64,000 bases of DNA from Nitrospira sp. BO4 (lineage in GTDB: Bacteria > Nitrospirota > Nitrospiria > Nitrospirales > Nitrospiraceae). Position numbers and translations under genes: made by a program. Shown here piece by piece: positions 55,459 through 64,000 of the stretch (position 1 is the stretch's first letter; each line of letters begins with the position of its first letter). The notes beneath the pieces are model-generated. The model made no database searches. It had not been told where the DNA came from and saw only the letters and a list, made by a program, of their open reading frames with translations. The DNA lies in NCBI GenBank assembly GCA_030144965.1, contig JAMPUU010000010.1, forward strand, positions 1-64,000, written 5' to 3'.

Positions 55459-56210
55459 ATCCGGAAGGACTCGAACGGCTGCTACGAGAGGTCCATCGGG
55501 GACAGGTCACGGTGGAGCAGGCACTCCAGCGCCTGCGATCCCTGCCTTTCGAGGACCTCGGCTTTGCTTCGCTCGATCACCACCGGTCGCTCCGTCAAGG
55601 ATTTCCCGAAGTCGTCTTGTGCGAGGGGAAAACCACCGCACAAGTGATCGCGATCGCTCGGGCTCTCATCAAAAAAGAGGGACCGTTTCTCGCCACTCGT
55701 GCCGACCCAACAGTCGCGCGCGCCATTCGCCGCATGGCCCCCCGGGCACGCTACCATCCTGACGCGCGCATCGTGGCGATTCATCCCTCAAGACCGAAAC
55801 GTCTGGGGCATATACTTGTGGTCACCGCGGGGACTGCCGATGTGCCTGTGGCTGAAGAAGCCCGTGTCACAGCAGAAGTCATGGGTAGCCATGTGGAACG
55901 ACTGTACGATGTCGGCGTCGCAGGGATCCATCGGCTGCTTGGGAAAAAAGACCGGCTGTTTGATGCGCAGGTGGTGGTCGTGGTCGCCGGGATGGACGGC
56001 GTCTTACCGAGCGTCATCGGTGGCTTGGTGCAGTGTCCGGTCATCGCCGTACCGACCAGCCGCGGCTATGGGGCAAGTTTCGGTGGAGTGGCTGCTCTTT
56101 TGACGATGCTCAATTCTTGCGCAGCGGGGGTGGGGGTGATGAATATCGACAATGGCTTCGGCGCGGCATGTCTCGCGCATCGGATCAATCTGTTGGGTGC
56201 GAGGCGTTAG
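55455..56210 (+). CDS. larB: LarB, pyridinium-3,5-biscarboxylate mononucleotide synthase
   Basis: 251 residues. The N-terminal domain is LarB-specific, and the C-terminal half (VTAGTADVPVAEEARVTAEVMG; VAGMDGVLPSVIGGLV) resembles PurE. LarB carboxylates and hydrolyses NaAD in the first step of nickel-pincer cofactor synthesis. ATGA overlap with gpsA. larC is found 0.8 kb downstream but on a separate transcript, with one opposite-strand gene between. Confidence 0.9.
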   Translation: MNPEGLERLLREVHRGQVTVEQALQRLRSLPFEDLGFASLDHHRSLRQGFPEVVLCEGKTTAQVIAIARALIKKEGPFLATRADPTVARAIRRMAPRARYHPDARIVAIHPSRPKRLGHILVVTAGTADVPVAEEARVTAEVMGSHVERLYDVGVAGIHRLLGKKDRLFDAQVVVVVAGMDGVLPSVIGGLVQCPVIAVPTSRGYGASFGGVAALLTMLNSCAAGVGVMNIDNGFGAACLAHRINLLGARR

Positions 56211-56232
56211 CCACGAGACAGGCAACCGAGGT

Positions 56233-56784
56233 TCATTTCACTTCCAGCGTTCCACGTTTCGGCCATGCAACCATCACCGTACGCAATCCCTTTTCTCCAT
56301 TGGCCAACAGCTTAGTGCGCACTTCATAGGAATAGGTACCCACGCCGGAAAGTTGCTTGCGGTGGTTCTGTCCATCCCAGGCCAGTTCGACGGAAACCTT
56401 CGATCGCTCCGTTTCTCCGTCCGTGGTTGATGGGATTGGGACGGCCTGTCGATGAGTGAGAAACCGAAGCGATGTTTTCGAGGGAGAACTAATGAGAGAG
56501 GTCACTTCCAGAATCATGTCCCTGTCCACCTCTTTCGGGAGCTGTACCGTCACGGAAAACTGAAGAGGTCCGTTGCCTAAGGTATAGGGAGTCGGTGCGA
56601 TATTGAGGTTGACGATTTTGAGCTCCGGTTCAGGACGAGGAATGCGAGTCGGCTTAACCTTCGAGTGGCTGTCTGCTGGGAGAAACGCCGCAAGGCTGCC
56701 ACAAAGGGTCAGCAGCGCCAGTACAAGCCTCGTACGACGTACGTAGGTTGAAGTCGTCAACGAGAACGGGAACTTTGTCTTCAT
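56233..56784 (-). CDS. Hypothetical secreted protein
   Basis: 183 residues. The N-terminus (MKTKFPFSLTTSTYVRR, then LVLALLTLCGSLAAFLPAD) is a signal peptide; the rest is a beta-rich domain (LQFSVTVQLP, VSVELAWDG, GTYSYEVRTKLL). The layout suggests an Ig-like fold of unknown role. An ATG at 56823 is an alternative start. It sits tail-to-tail with larB. Confidence 0.68.
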   Translation of the reverse strand: MKTKFPFSLTTSTYVRRTRLVLALLTLCGSLAAFLPADSHSKVKPTRIPRPEPELKIVNLNIAPTPYTLGNGPLQFSVTVQLPKEVDRDMILEVTSLISSPSKTSLRFLTHRQAVPIPSTTDGETERSKVSVELAWDGQNHRKQLSGVGTYSYEVRTKLLANGEKGLRTVMVAWPKRGTLEVK

Positions 56785-56993
56785 GAGTGACGCGGGAACA
56801 CTCGCCAAATGTACGGTCAGCATAGCGTAACCGTATTGTTAGGGGGATAACATAGCATTCCTGGGCTGTCAATGAAGCTTCAACAATGTTCAGTGAGACG
56901 GTTCCGATTGATCACGATAACAATGATTGCCGTTTCGCCGACACCTTCGGTAATATGACCGGTCATTTTTCGCGTCACCCAGTGAGGAGCCTT

Positions 56994-58211
56994 GTGGGCC
57001 GACATCTCCATTTCGATTGTTTCTCCGGAGTGAGCGGGGACATGGTCTTGGGTGCGCTCGTGAGCGCCGGTTTGCCGTGGGCTGAATTGGTCAACGGCCT
57101 CAAACGACTGAAGCTCAGCGGCTATCGGTTACGTAAACGTGATGTGCATCGCGGGACGCTCCCCGCGATAAAGGTCGATGTGATCATTCAGAAGGGGTTT
57201 CAACGGCCGTTGACCCTCTCGCGCATTCGGCAAATTCTTGCTTCCAGCACGTTGCCCAATCTCGTCAAGGAGCGAAGCCGGTCGATTTTCGACCGACTGG
57301 CTGAGGCGGAAAGCCACGCCCATGGAGTTGAAGTCAAAGATGTTCACTTTCATGAGGTCGGAGTCGTGGATTCTTTTATCGATGTCGTCGGAGGGGTCTT
57401 GGGCTGCCATCTCTTGAACGCGACCCGAATCACCTCCTCGGCCATCAACGTGGGGGCTGGTTCCATTCGGACTTCCCACGGGCTCCTGCCCGTTCCAGGA
57501 CCGGCTGTGGCGGCGCTGACAAACGGTGTACCGATCTATTCCGACGGTCCACGCGTCGAGCTTGCGACTCCCACCGGTGTCGCCTTGCTTCGGACGTTGG
57601 CATCGAAATTCGGCGCTCTGCCGATGATGAACAGTGTGGCGGTGGGATACGGAGCCGGCGACCGAGATCCAGAAGGGTGGCCGAATGCCTTACGCGTATT
57701 TTTGCAGGAGGAGTCGGTTCCGGATATGCGCAAAATTCAACGGGTGATGCAGATTGAAACGAATCTCGACGACCTCAATCCACAGCTCTATGAGCACATT
57801 ATGGAGCGACTGTTTGACGTGGGAGCCGTGGATGTCGCACTGGTTCCCGTCGTGATGAAAAAGAGTCGACCGGGTGTCGTCCTGAGCTGCCTTGCCCCGC
57901 AAGACCAGACCGATGCCGTGCTTGAAGTGCTGTTCCAGGAAACCTCCACTCTCGGAATACGGCTTCAAGAGGTAACCCGGCAGATCCTTCCCCGCCGGTT
58001 CGTCCCTGTCACAACGCAGGATGGCGTCGTACGCATGAAGGTTGCCGAGGTAGGTGCTGGGTGGGAAAAATCCGCGCCAGAATATGTGGATTGTAAGAAT
58101 ATCGCAAAACGAACCGGTCGCCCGCTCAAGACCGTCATGGAGGAAGCGATGCTGGCCTATCGACAACGACCCACCAAGCGCAGAGCGGCACACGTGCGAG
58201 GCCGGGCGTGA
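56994..58211 (+). CDS. larC: LarC, nickel insertion protein for the pincer cofactor
   Basis: 405 residues. HFDCFSGVSGDMVLGAL and VHFHEVGVVDSFIDVVG are conserved LarC motifs. LarC inserts nickel into the sulfurated pyridinium nucleotide, the last step. The GTG at 56994 with GAGGAG four bases before was chosen over an upstream ATG at 56955. The stop overlaps the following exchanger start (GTGA). Confidence 0.88.
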   Translation: MGRHLHFDCFSGVSGDMVLGALVSAGLPWAELVNGLKRLKLSGYRLRKRDVHRGTLPAIKVDVIIQKGFQRPLTLSRIRQILASSTLPNLVKERSRSIFDRLAEAESHAHGVEVKDVHFHEVGVVDSFIDVVGGVLGCHLLNATRITSSAINVGAGSIRTSHGLLPVPGPAVAALTNGVPIYSDGPRVELATPTGVALLRTLASKFGALPMMNSVAVGYGAGDRDPEGWPNALRVFLQEESVPDMRKIQRVMQIETNLDDLNPQLYEHIMERLFDVGAVDVALVPVVMKKSRPGVVLSCLAPQDQTDAVLEVLFQETSTLGIRLQEVTRQILPRRFVPVTTQDGVVRMKVAEVGAGWEKSAPEYVDCKNIAKRTGRPLKTVMEEAMLAYRQRPTKRRAAHVRGRA

Positions 58212-59209
58212 CCGTTCTTTTCTACGTTCTCCTCTTTGTCGTCTCTGTCGTAGTCACACTTGGCGGTTGCGCGCTCTTTACCAATGCCATCGAATGGCTC
58301 GGCAAACGGATGGGGATCTCCGAAGGAGCGGTGGGCAGTGTCTTTGCCGCAATCGGCACGACCTTGCCTGAAACGTCAATCCCGATCATCGCCATTTTCT
58401 TCGGTGAAAGCCACGAGGAGCTCGAGGTTGGATTGGGAGCCATCTTGGGAGCGCCGTTCATGCTCAGCACACTGGTGCTACCCATTTTGGCCCTTCTCGT
58501 CGTGCTCTATGCGCGGGCAGGCAAACGGACCGCGCGATTTCATCTCAACTATCGTGAAGTCCTCACGGATCTGACGTTTTTCATGATCGGATACATGATC
58601 GCCTTGGGCTGCGCCTTCGTGCCTTCGAGGCTGATTCATCTCATCGCAGCCTGCGGGTTGATCGCACTGTATATCTACTACATGAAACTTAAATTCACCC
58701 CGTCGGGCGAAGAGGAAAGCGGTGAGTTGGATCCGCTGATTTTCGACAAGCACGCAGCCGTCCCTTCGCATGCAATGATCGGCTTTCAAGCTCTCTTAGG
58801 TTTGGGTGGATTGATATTGGGGGCCCACCTGTTCGTCACGGCTGCCGAATCGATGGCCGGCCTGTTCGCGATGTCGCCGCTGATTTTGGCTCTGCTGATT
58901 GCGCCACTCGCCACCGAGCTGCCGGAGATGTCCAACAGTTTTCTCTGGCTCTATCGCAAGAAAGACCGCCTCGCCGTGGCCAATGTCACAGGGGCCATGG
59001 TCTTTCAAGGGACCCTCCCGGTCTCTCTGGGATTGATCGGAACCGAATGGATGATCGCACCGTCTGCATTGACCACCATGGTCTTAGCTGTGCAGGCCGT
59101 GGGACTCTGTCTGTTGCAGATTCTCATAGGAGGTCAATGGCGGCCGTGGTTGCTGGCAGCCGGAGCCGTTTTTTACATTGGGTATACGCTGCATCTCTAT
59201 GTCAACTGA
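58208..59209 (+). CDS. Sodium/calcium exchanger family membrane protein
   Basis: 333 residues with about 10 membrane helices. The two alpha repeats GSVFAAIGTTLPETSIPI and LIAPLATELPEMSNSF carry the acidic ion-binding residues. Ion specificity is not readable. Its GTG start overlaps larC, and pdxA begins inside its last 11 bases. Confidence 0.88.
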   Translation: MTVLFYVLLFVVSVVVTLGGCALFTNAIEWLGKRMGISEGAVGSVFAAIGTTLPETSIPIIAIFFGESHEELEVGLGAILGAPFMLSTLVLPILALLVVLYARAGKRTARFHLNYREVLTDLTFFMIGYMIALGCAFVPSRLIHLIAACGLIALYIYYMKLKFTPSGEEESGELDPLIFDKHAAVPSHAMIGFQALLGLGGLILGAHLFVTAAESMAGLFAMSPLILALLIAPLATELPEMSNSFLWLYRKKDRLAVANVTGAMVFQGTLPVSLGLIGTEWMIAPSALTTMVLAVQAVGLCLLQILIGGQWRPWLLAAGAVFYIGYTLHLYVN

Positions 59210-60281
59210 ATCGATCTCCTCTCGCGCACGCTCCCATTCGCCACAGCTCCCGGTGCTGGGAATCACGATGGGAGACCCAGCCGGTATCGGTCCGGAAGTG
59301 ATTGCGAAGGCCCTTTCAGGGAGTCACCTGCGCAACGTTTGCCGGCCGATCGTGATCGGATCGCTTCCCGTAATGGAGCACACGATTAAGGCTTTGAGGC
59401 TTAGTCTGACCGTCGTCTCTGTTGATGGTCGTGACACGCCGCCGCCGCGCAGAGGAATCGTCGCCGTGCTGGACCCGTTGGCAGCACCTCTCGGAAAGTT
59501 CAAATCGGGCATCGCCGCCGCAGAAACCGGCGCTGCATCCGTTGCCTTCATCAAGAAGGCTGTTGAATTGGCACAACTCGGTGATATCGATGGAGTGGTA
59601 ACGGCCCCTATCAACAAGGAAGCCATTAATATGGCCGGCTGCCGGTATCCGGGTCATACTGAATTGTTGGCTGATCTGACGCGCGCGAACGAGTCCGGCA
59701 TGATGATCGTGGGCGGTCCGTTACGCATCATGTTCGTCACGACGCACGTCGCCATCAGAGATCTTTCCTCGCTGCTCACCCAGTCGAACATCGAAAAGGC
59801 GATCCGCTTGGCCCAACTCGCCCTGTCCACGCTGTTCGGAATTAAACGGCCCAAGATAGGCGTGGCCGCCCTGAATCCGCATGCAGGAGAGCATGGATTA
59901 TTCGGCGATGAGGAAGCCCGCGTAATTCTCCCGGCTGCCCGTGCAGCACAGCGAGAGGGCATTCTCGCCAGTGATCCGTTGCCGGCCGATACGCTGTTCG
60001 GAAAAGCTGCGAAAGGGCTGTATGACGGTGTCGTCGCCCTGTACCATGATCAAGGTTTGATTCCGTTGAAGTTGGTCGCCTTTGGCACATGCGTGAATCT
60101 CACTGTGGGCTTACCCATCATCCGCACCTCGGTTGACCATGGAACGGCATTCGACATCGTTGGGAAAGGCGTTGCTGATCCGGGAAGCTTGTTTGAGGCT
60201 ATCAAACTAGCCGCCAAGATTGCCCGCACGAAGGATGGACGAAGTGGCGACAAGAAGAGAGGAAGCAGACGTGGCACCTGA
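59199..60281 (+). CDS. pdxA: 4-hydroxythreonine-4-phosphate dehydrogenase
   Basis: 360 residues. GITMGDPAGIGPEVI, TAPINKEAI, GHTELLAD, NPHAGEHGLFGDEE and HDQGLIPLK are all present with His ligands intact. It oxidises 4-phosphohydroxy-L-threonine in pyridoxal phosphate synthesis. The ATG at 59199 overlaps the exchanger gene by 11 bases; the frame extends further upstream without a better start. Confidence 0.95.
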   Translation: MSTESISSRARSHSPQLPVLGITMGDPAGIGPEVIAKALSGSHLRNVCRPIVIGSLPVMEHTIKALRLSLTVVSVDGRDTPPPRRGIVAVLDPLAAPLGKFKSGIAAAETGAASVAFIKKAVELAQLGDIDGVVTAPINKEAINMAGCRYPGHTELLADLTRANESGMMIVGGPLRIMFVTTHVAIRDLSSLLTQSNIEKAIRLAQLALSTLFGIKRPKIGVAALNPHAGEHGLFGDEEARVILPAARAAQREGILASDPLPADTLFGKAAKGLYDGVVALYHDQGLIPLKLVAFGTCVNLTVGLPIIRTSVDHGTAFDIVGKGVADPGSLFEAIKLAAKIARTKDGRSGDKKRGSRRGT

Positions 60282-60591
60282 TGTCTCGAAAAGCCGTGCC
60301 GTAGTCCGGCAGCAAATACAAGAACTGGATGCACTTGCGAAGCAGACCCTTCAAGATCTCAACACGGTTGCTGGGGCTGAACGAGTGGTAAAATGGAAAG
60401 CGCGCACGGTCGCACTCATTACCGACACGGTGAGCCCGCAAGAAGGGCAGAAGTTTTCGAGTGTCCTGCCCGGACCATCATTCACCAACGACCTGGTCGA
60501 AGAATTCTCGGATCTTATCGAATGCTACCGTGCCCCGCTGTTGGCATTGGCCGAACGATTGGATCAATCCCCTCCCCCTCACGTGAGGTGA
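60271..60591 (+). CDS. Hypothetical protein between pdxA and rsmA
   Basis: 106 residues from the GTG at 60271, which has GAGGAAG seven bases upstream and overlaps the pdxA stop; an ATG at 60235 is an alternative. Helical, acidic-basic, with KWKARTVALITDTV and a C-terminal LIECYRAPLLALAERL. No motif recognised. It is part of the pdxA-rsmA run. Confidence 0.65.
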   Translation: MAPDVSKSRAVVRQQIQELDALAKQTLQDLNTVAGAERVVKWKARTVALITDTVSPQEGQKFSSVLPGPSFTNDLVEEFSDLIECYRAPLLALAERLDQSPPPHVR

Positions 60592-60594
60592 TGG

Positions 60595-61398
60595 GTGAGC
60601 ACCTCCGATCCGCCCATTGCAATCAAACGTCTCGGCCAGAATTTTCTTATCGACCCCAACATCGTACGCAAGATCATCTCCCTGGCTGAACTGACCCCGA
60701 ATGATACCGTTCTAGAGATCGGACCTGGCCGCGGTATCCTGACGGGATCTCTGTGTCGCGCCTCGGGTCGTGTGACGGCGATCGAGGTCGATCCACGACT
60801 CCATGGTTATCTAGCCGAACAACAACCGCCGTTTCAGAACCTGACACTCATTCTCGACGATGCAATGACCTATCCGATCGAGCAGCTTCCGATCGGTACC
60901 ATCGTCGTCGCCAATCTTCCATATTATCTGTCTACTCCCCTCCTTTTCAGGCTTCTCGGCCAGCGCGGCCGTTTCCCGCGCATGGTGCTCATGCTGCAAA
61001 ACGAAGTGGCCAACCGACTCGTGGCCAAACCCGGGAGTTCAGACTACGGCGTCCTGTCCGTCACGGCTCAGTACTCGGCGAATATGAGCAAGGCCTTCAA
61101 GGTCTCAGCACAATGCTTCCGCCCTAAGCCGGAGGTCGACTCTGCCGTCGTCCTGCTGCGGACTAAAGAACGAACCGAACTGAGCCCTCAGGAAGAACAC
61201 ACATTCACGGCATTGGTGAGGGCTGCCTTCGCACACCGCCGCAAGACGTTGATCAACTCGTTGAAGGATGAGGGCTATGATCAGAAAATGGTGGGTACAG
61301 CATTGACCGCACATCATCTCTCATCTTCCGTCCGGGCAGAAATCCTTTCCCTCGAGCAGTTCCTCGAATTGACCCGCAGCCTGCATCGGTCGACCTGA
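60595..61398 (+). CDS. rsmA: 16S rRNA (adenine1518/1519-N6)-dimethyltransferase
   Basis: 267 residues. LGQNFLIDPNIV, EIGPGRGILT (SAM motif I), VEVDPRL-like ITAIEVDPRL and VANLPYYLSTP (NLPY catalytic motif) are all clear. It dimethylates two adenines in helix 45 of 16S rRNA. The start is a GTG. Confidence 0.95.
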   Translation: MSTSDPPIAIKRLGQNFLIDPNIVRKIISLAELTPNDTVLEIGPGRGILTGSLCRASGRVTAIEVDPRLHGYLAEQQPPFQNLTLILDDAMTYPIEQLPIGTIVVANLPYYLSTPLLFRLLGQRGRFPRMVLMLQNEVANRLVAKPGSSDYGVLSVTAQYSANMSKAFKVSAQCFRPKPEVDSAVVLLRTKERTELSPQEEHTFTALVRAAFAHRRKTLINSLKDEGYDQKMVGTALTAHHLSSSVRAEILSLEQFLELTRSLHRST

Positions 61399-61445
61399 TG
61401 CGGTCTAGAATGATTCAAGGGTTCAAATCTTGAGTGCCCGGCACT

Positions 61446-62087
61446 TTATGTGGGACGTAAGTGGATCTTGAACACGACCCGGCGGCTTTTGTCGCGGTCG
61501 AGGTGTCCTGCTTCGTTTCTCAACAAGTTCTGCCTCCCGCGCCCGTTCGCCGTAGCCTTTTGCAAAAAGCACTCATAGGCCCACGGAAGCTTCTCACGGA
61601 TGACTTCCAAGCTTTTCGCCAGAACGGCGAATGAGCGGTCCTGACTCAATCGCAAGTTGCGCACGTCGTCGCCGAGATCGTCCGTGTACCCTTCAATGAC
61701 AAAGGCCTCCACTTCCTGTCCGCCATGTCCACAGACGACTCCGGCATAATGCGGCATCTCCTCGGATAGGAAGGTTTCGGCAGATGGAAGGAGCGTACTT
61801 TTCCCAAACTCAAAGTTGAGCGCCGTATCCGGCACCGTGACGGTGAGGACGCTAGGCCCCTTGGCTTCCACCTTCGGGGTAAGCGGTTCAAGGGTCGCCC
61901 TTTGTTGTGTGGAAGGAATGCCGTTCGGGGGTGGCTTGGCATTTCCATCCTCGATGCGAGTGACATAGGCGGCTAGCAGTAGAATAAAGATGACGGCGAG
62001 CGACGTCATGAGGTCTGCGACGCCGTTCGTCAACGCAGATGAGCCTTCACGTGATTCGGGCCCAGAAATTGGCCTGAGCTGCTTCAT
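61446..62087 (-). CDS. MotB/OmpA-like protein, ZorB-like
   Basis: 213 residues. One membrane helix (about 23-43) follows a 22-residue cytoplasmic tail and carries VADLMTSLAVIF, with Asp25 at the position of the MotB/ZorB proton-binding residue. The C-terminal half (about 90-213) is an OmpA-type peptidoglycan-binding domain with EGYTDDLGDDVRNLRLSQDRS. It overlaps the partner gene by four bases (ATGA). Zorya ZorB or a general MotB/ExbD homologue are both possible. Confidence 0.85.
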   Translation of the reverse strand: MKQLRPISGPESREGSSALTNGVADLMTSLAVIFILLLAAYVTRIEDGNAKPPPNGIPSTQQRATLEPLTPKVEAKGPSVLTVTVPDTALNFEFGKSTLLPSAETFLSEEMPHYAGVVCGHGGQEVEAFVIEGYTDDLGDDVRNLRLSQDRSFAVLAKSLEVIREKLPWAYECFLQKATANGRGRQNLLRNEAGHLDRDKSRRVVFKIHLRPT

Positions 62088-63313
62088 CGGGTGGGAGCCT
62101 CTTTATGTAAAACTTGCCGTTGCTCAGTATCGTCCGCTTTCTGTTGTCGTGGCGCCTGCTCGACCGTATTGGCCATGTGGTTCCTGAGTTCCTTGAACAT
62201 GGTTTCAATTTCGGGTTGAGACAGCTGTACCGGGGACGGCTGTCCCTTAATCGAACGGTTAAGCTCCTGAATGGCTTCCATCAACGGCTTGATCATCGGC
62301 TTCAACGCCCGCTGAACCTCGTGACCAATCTCTCCCGGCAAATCGTCGAGCTTCAGCGGTGAATGTTTGGCGCTCAGCCCTGTGAGAGCTTGAGAGGCTG
62401 AAGTCAGGGCCGCGACTGTCGCTCCGAGTCGCTGCTGCACAACTTCGACCAACTGGTTCGCAGTGTCGGATTGGACGGGGCTGACTATGGGGGTCGGAGG
62501 CCCATTCGGCAAGGAAGATGGTCGTACTTCCTGACCGGCAGCTTTCTGAGGAAACATTTCATCAAGGAGCGATATGCATTCCCGATACCGGTTGTCCAGT
62601 CGATACCAGATCGAGGTTTCGAGGATGGTAAAGACATTCGCGCACGCCAGACCGACAATTGATGTCACAAACTTACCGGAGAGGCCATTGATGAGCCCTT
62701 GGATTCCATCAATCTGTGATCCATTCGCATGCAGTTTGCTGAGACCGATCAAAATGGCAAAAAACGTGAACATCAAACCCATCCCTGTCAGGAAGGAAGG
62801 GAGTTGCCTGAAGAAGCGGACATTGAGATGGCTGGCGCAGAGCGCTTCGAACGAGAAAAAGTCAGCGGCGGAACGATGGCTATGGACAGTCGGCTCGAGA
62901 AACCAGGCAGTTTGCTCAACCGTGAGGGACTTTCGGTATGACAGCCATTCTTTTGAAAAAGCCGGCTCCGAGCGCATCGCTCGATCCAGCGTTTCCAGAT
63001 CATCTAGATCGCGGCGAGCTTCAGGTGACTGATCGGGGCGTACCTGTCGTTTAGCCAAGGCCGGAACCACGAGCCAGTCTGCGGACGCCCGTTGCCGTGC
63101 CAATGCCAGAGGCGCGACGGACGAGTGGAATCTCAAGAGTGTATGGCGAATCCGCACTAAGCCTCGTATGAGCGCCGCACTATGCCAGAGACAGAGGACG
63201 ATGATCGAGGCAGCCCCGATCCAGCTCAGCATGGGACTCTGAAGCCCACCGGCTATCGCAACATCTTGACTGAGAAGCCGCCAAAGCTCGGCGAGCAGGC
63301 TCAATTCATTCAT
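62084..63313 (-). CDS. MotA/TolQ/ExbB-like protein, ZorA-like
   Basis: 409 residues. One helix near 28-50, a 120-residue cytoplasmic part, then two helices: about 171-193 (LPSFLTGMGLMFTFFAILIGL) and about 211-235 (GKFVTSIVGLACANVFTILE), the MotA-like proton-channel pattern. The C-terminal 170 residues form a hydrophilic helical tail (APRQQKADDTEQ at the end). It is shorter than the long coiled-coil tail of typical ZorA. The partner ZorB-like gene follows with ATGA overlap; no ZorC/D/E-type gene is adjacent. Confidence 0.82.
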   Translation of the reverse strand: MNELSLLAELWRLLSQDVAIAGGLQSPMLSWIGAASIIVLCLWHSAALIRGLVRIRHTLLRFHSSVAPLALARQRASADWLVVPALAKRQVRPDQSPEARRDLDDLETLDRAMRSEPAFSKEWLSYRKSLTVEQTAWFLEPTVHSHRSAADFFSFEALCASHLNVRFFRQLPSFLTGMGLMFTFFAILIGLSKLHANGSQIDGIQGLINGLSGKFVTSIVGLACANVFTILETSIWYRLDNRYRECISLLDEMFPQKAAGQEVRPSSLPNGPPTPIVSPVQSDTANQLVEVVQQRLGATVAALTSASQALTGLSAKHSPLKLDDLPGEIGHEVQRALKPMIKPLMEAIQELNRSIKGQPSPVQLSQPEIETMFKELRNHMANTVEQAPRQQKADDTEQRQVLHKEAPTR

Positions 63314-63596
63314 TGATATGACCTCACGGTCTCTCCAGTTCCCAGGGCGCCGGATTGGAAAACTTGCTCATCTCCCTCAACTTCCATGCCAGACAGAGCG
63401 GTCGATAGATGGCCCGGTGTCGTCGCATTCTCGAGAGAATACGGCAGCTCATAGGAAATTCTTGCCGGAAGCGCGGCAAATTCTATCGGGAGTGCAGCAC
63501 CGTGCTCGTCGTCGGAGCAGAACCGCAAGTTGCTTTCTGGAGGGGCGACCCTGGTGTATGATCACCTGGCTTTGTCAGACGAGGGGAGGCAGCGCC

Positions 63597-63794
63597 ATGC
63601 ACTTCGTCCGAATCGGAAACCGTGCGGTCAATCTCGATCTCGTCGCTCACTGTGAAGTGCAGATCTGGCATGACACCGTGTCGGTTAAGGTCTTCATGAC
63701 GGGATCGGCCAATAACACTCCCGTGGTCCTCAATGAAGAGGAAGCGAAGCTGTTCTGGAAGTACATTGAATATGTCGCAGAGAAGCCGGTTTAG
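63597..63794 (+). CDS. Small conserved hypothetical protein
   Basis: 65 residues, soluble, beginning MHFVRIGNRAVNLDLVAHCEVQIWHDTVSVKVFM. GAGGGGAGG upstream gives a strong start at 63597. No domain recognised. It is divergent from the ZorA-like gene, with 283 bases between them. Confidence 0.75.
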   Translation: MHFVRIGNRAVNLDLVAHCEVQIWHDTVSVKVFMTGSANNTPVVLNEEEAKLFWKYIEYVAEKPV

Positions 63795-63976
63795 TCATGC
63801 CTGTGTTTACCGGCCAGTCTCTTCGTTTTTCCACGCGGTGCCGTCTCTGGCCCCTTTCCAGATTCACCGGACAAAATTTGTCACACTCGATTGCAGAATG
63901 GTTTTCGTGCTATGGTTGAGTTCTGTTCCCTGCGTTTGCAGGCTGGGAAAGGCGACAAAGAGGAGCGCCAGTTCTG

Positions 63977-64000
63977 ATGGCCTTAAGAATGCGTCTAAAT
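63977..64000 (+). CDS. Possible start of a gene cut by the right edge
   Basis: An ATG at 63977 opens MALRMRLN after AGGAG 11 bases upstream; an extended -10-like TGCTATGGT lies at 63908-63916. Only eight codons are visible, so product and reality cannot be judged. Confidence 0.3.

Noticed and set aside
63310-63528. 72-codon minus-strand frame just upstream of the ZorA-like gene, touching its start by ATGA
   Set aside because: TTG start, no ribosome site and no recognisable sequence; it could be a leader peptide but support is too weak.
1-64000. tRNA, rRNA, CRISPR arrays, insertion sequences, integrases
   Set aside because: I looked for repeated spacers, cloverleaf-like segments, transposase motifs and terminal repeats and saw none that stand up.

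Overview
The window looks like a chromosomal segment of a Nitrospira-type bacterium (phylum Nitrospirota), most likely a complete ammonia oxidiser (comammox). The main evidence is at the left edge. Bases 52 to 1, read on the minus strand, encode MASDRGYDISQWYDSKP behind a strong ribosome binding site. This matches the N-terminus of the ammonia monooxygenase subunit AmoC as I know it from ammonia oxidisers. The lineage call is an inference: it rests on that 17-residue match plus a housekeeping gene set (LL-diaminopimelate aminotransferase, type 5 uracil-DNA glycosylase, an arginine/lysine gene block) that fits Nitrospira and was not tested by alignment.

Layout. 1-850: start of amoC, preceded by a co-directional periplasmic membrane-anchored protein gene and a 24-bp perfect palindrome. 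0.9-6.5 kb: ttcA, a low-molecular-weight phosphatase, a zinc metallopeptidase/ATP-grasp ligase pair, gpmA and a DUF2628-like protein. 6.7-14.8 kb: one tightly packed biosynthetic block, argD-argF-argG-argH, a small lipoprotein, then lysA-dapA-dapB. 15-25 kb: small zinc-ribbon and YHS-like proteins, a transaldolase, a uracil-DNA glycosylase, a lytic transglycosylase, glycerate kinase, a PEP-synthase/rifampicin-phosphotransferase-like enzyme, rmuC, a MazG-like protein and a PilZ protein. 25-33 kb: folK-panC, dapL, a glutamine amidotransferase, a GH13 glycosidase, a macro-domain protein and a methyltransferase with an Asn/Gly-rich tail. 33-42 kb: several membrane or secreted hypotheticals, a seven-repeat BNR lipoprotein, an M15 peptidase, a CrtC/AttH-like protein, a Lon-N-domain protein followed by an ABC exporter, a SirB1-like protein and an MBL-fold hydrolase. 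42-50 kb: a very large SAM/cyclase/ATPase/TPR regulator, a Usp-ABC1 kinase fusion, a HEAT protein, a metallophosphoesterase and truD. 50.8-53 kb: an ornithine-cyclodeaminase-like gene overlapping an arginine-dihydrolase-like gene. 53-61.4 kb: an outer-membrane barrel, gpsA-larB, larC-exchanger-pdxA-rsmA. 61.4-63.3 kb: a two-gene MotA/MotB-like pair resembling ZorA/ZorB of Zorya anti-phage defence, without the usual effector genes.

How the parts connect. Ornithine carbamoyltransferase, argininosuccinate synthase and lyase are encoded near 8-11 kb. A putative arginine dihydrolase and ornithine cyclodeaminase lie at 51-53 kb. Together they could form an ornithine-ammonia cycle that stores nitrogen in arginine and releases ammonia, which would be notable in an ammonia oxidiser. 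Lysine synthesis runs through dapA, dapB, dapL and lysA, the aminotransferase short cut. No rRNA, tRNA, CRISPR array, insertion sequence or integrase was found. Overlapping ATGA junctions are frequent, which indicates translational coupling.
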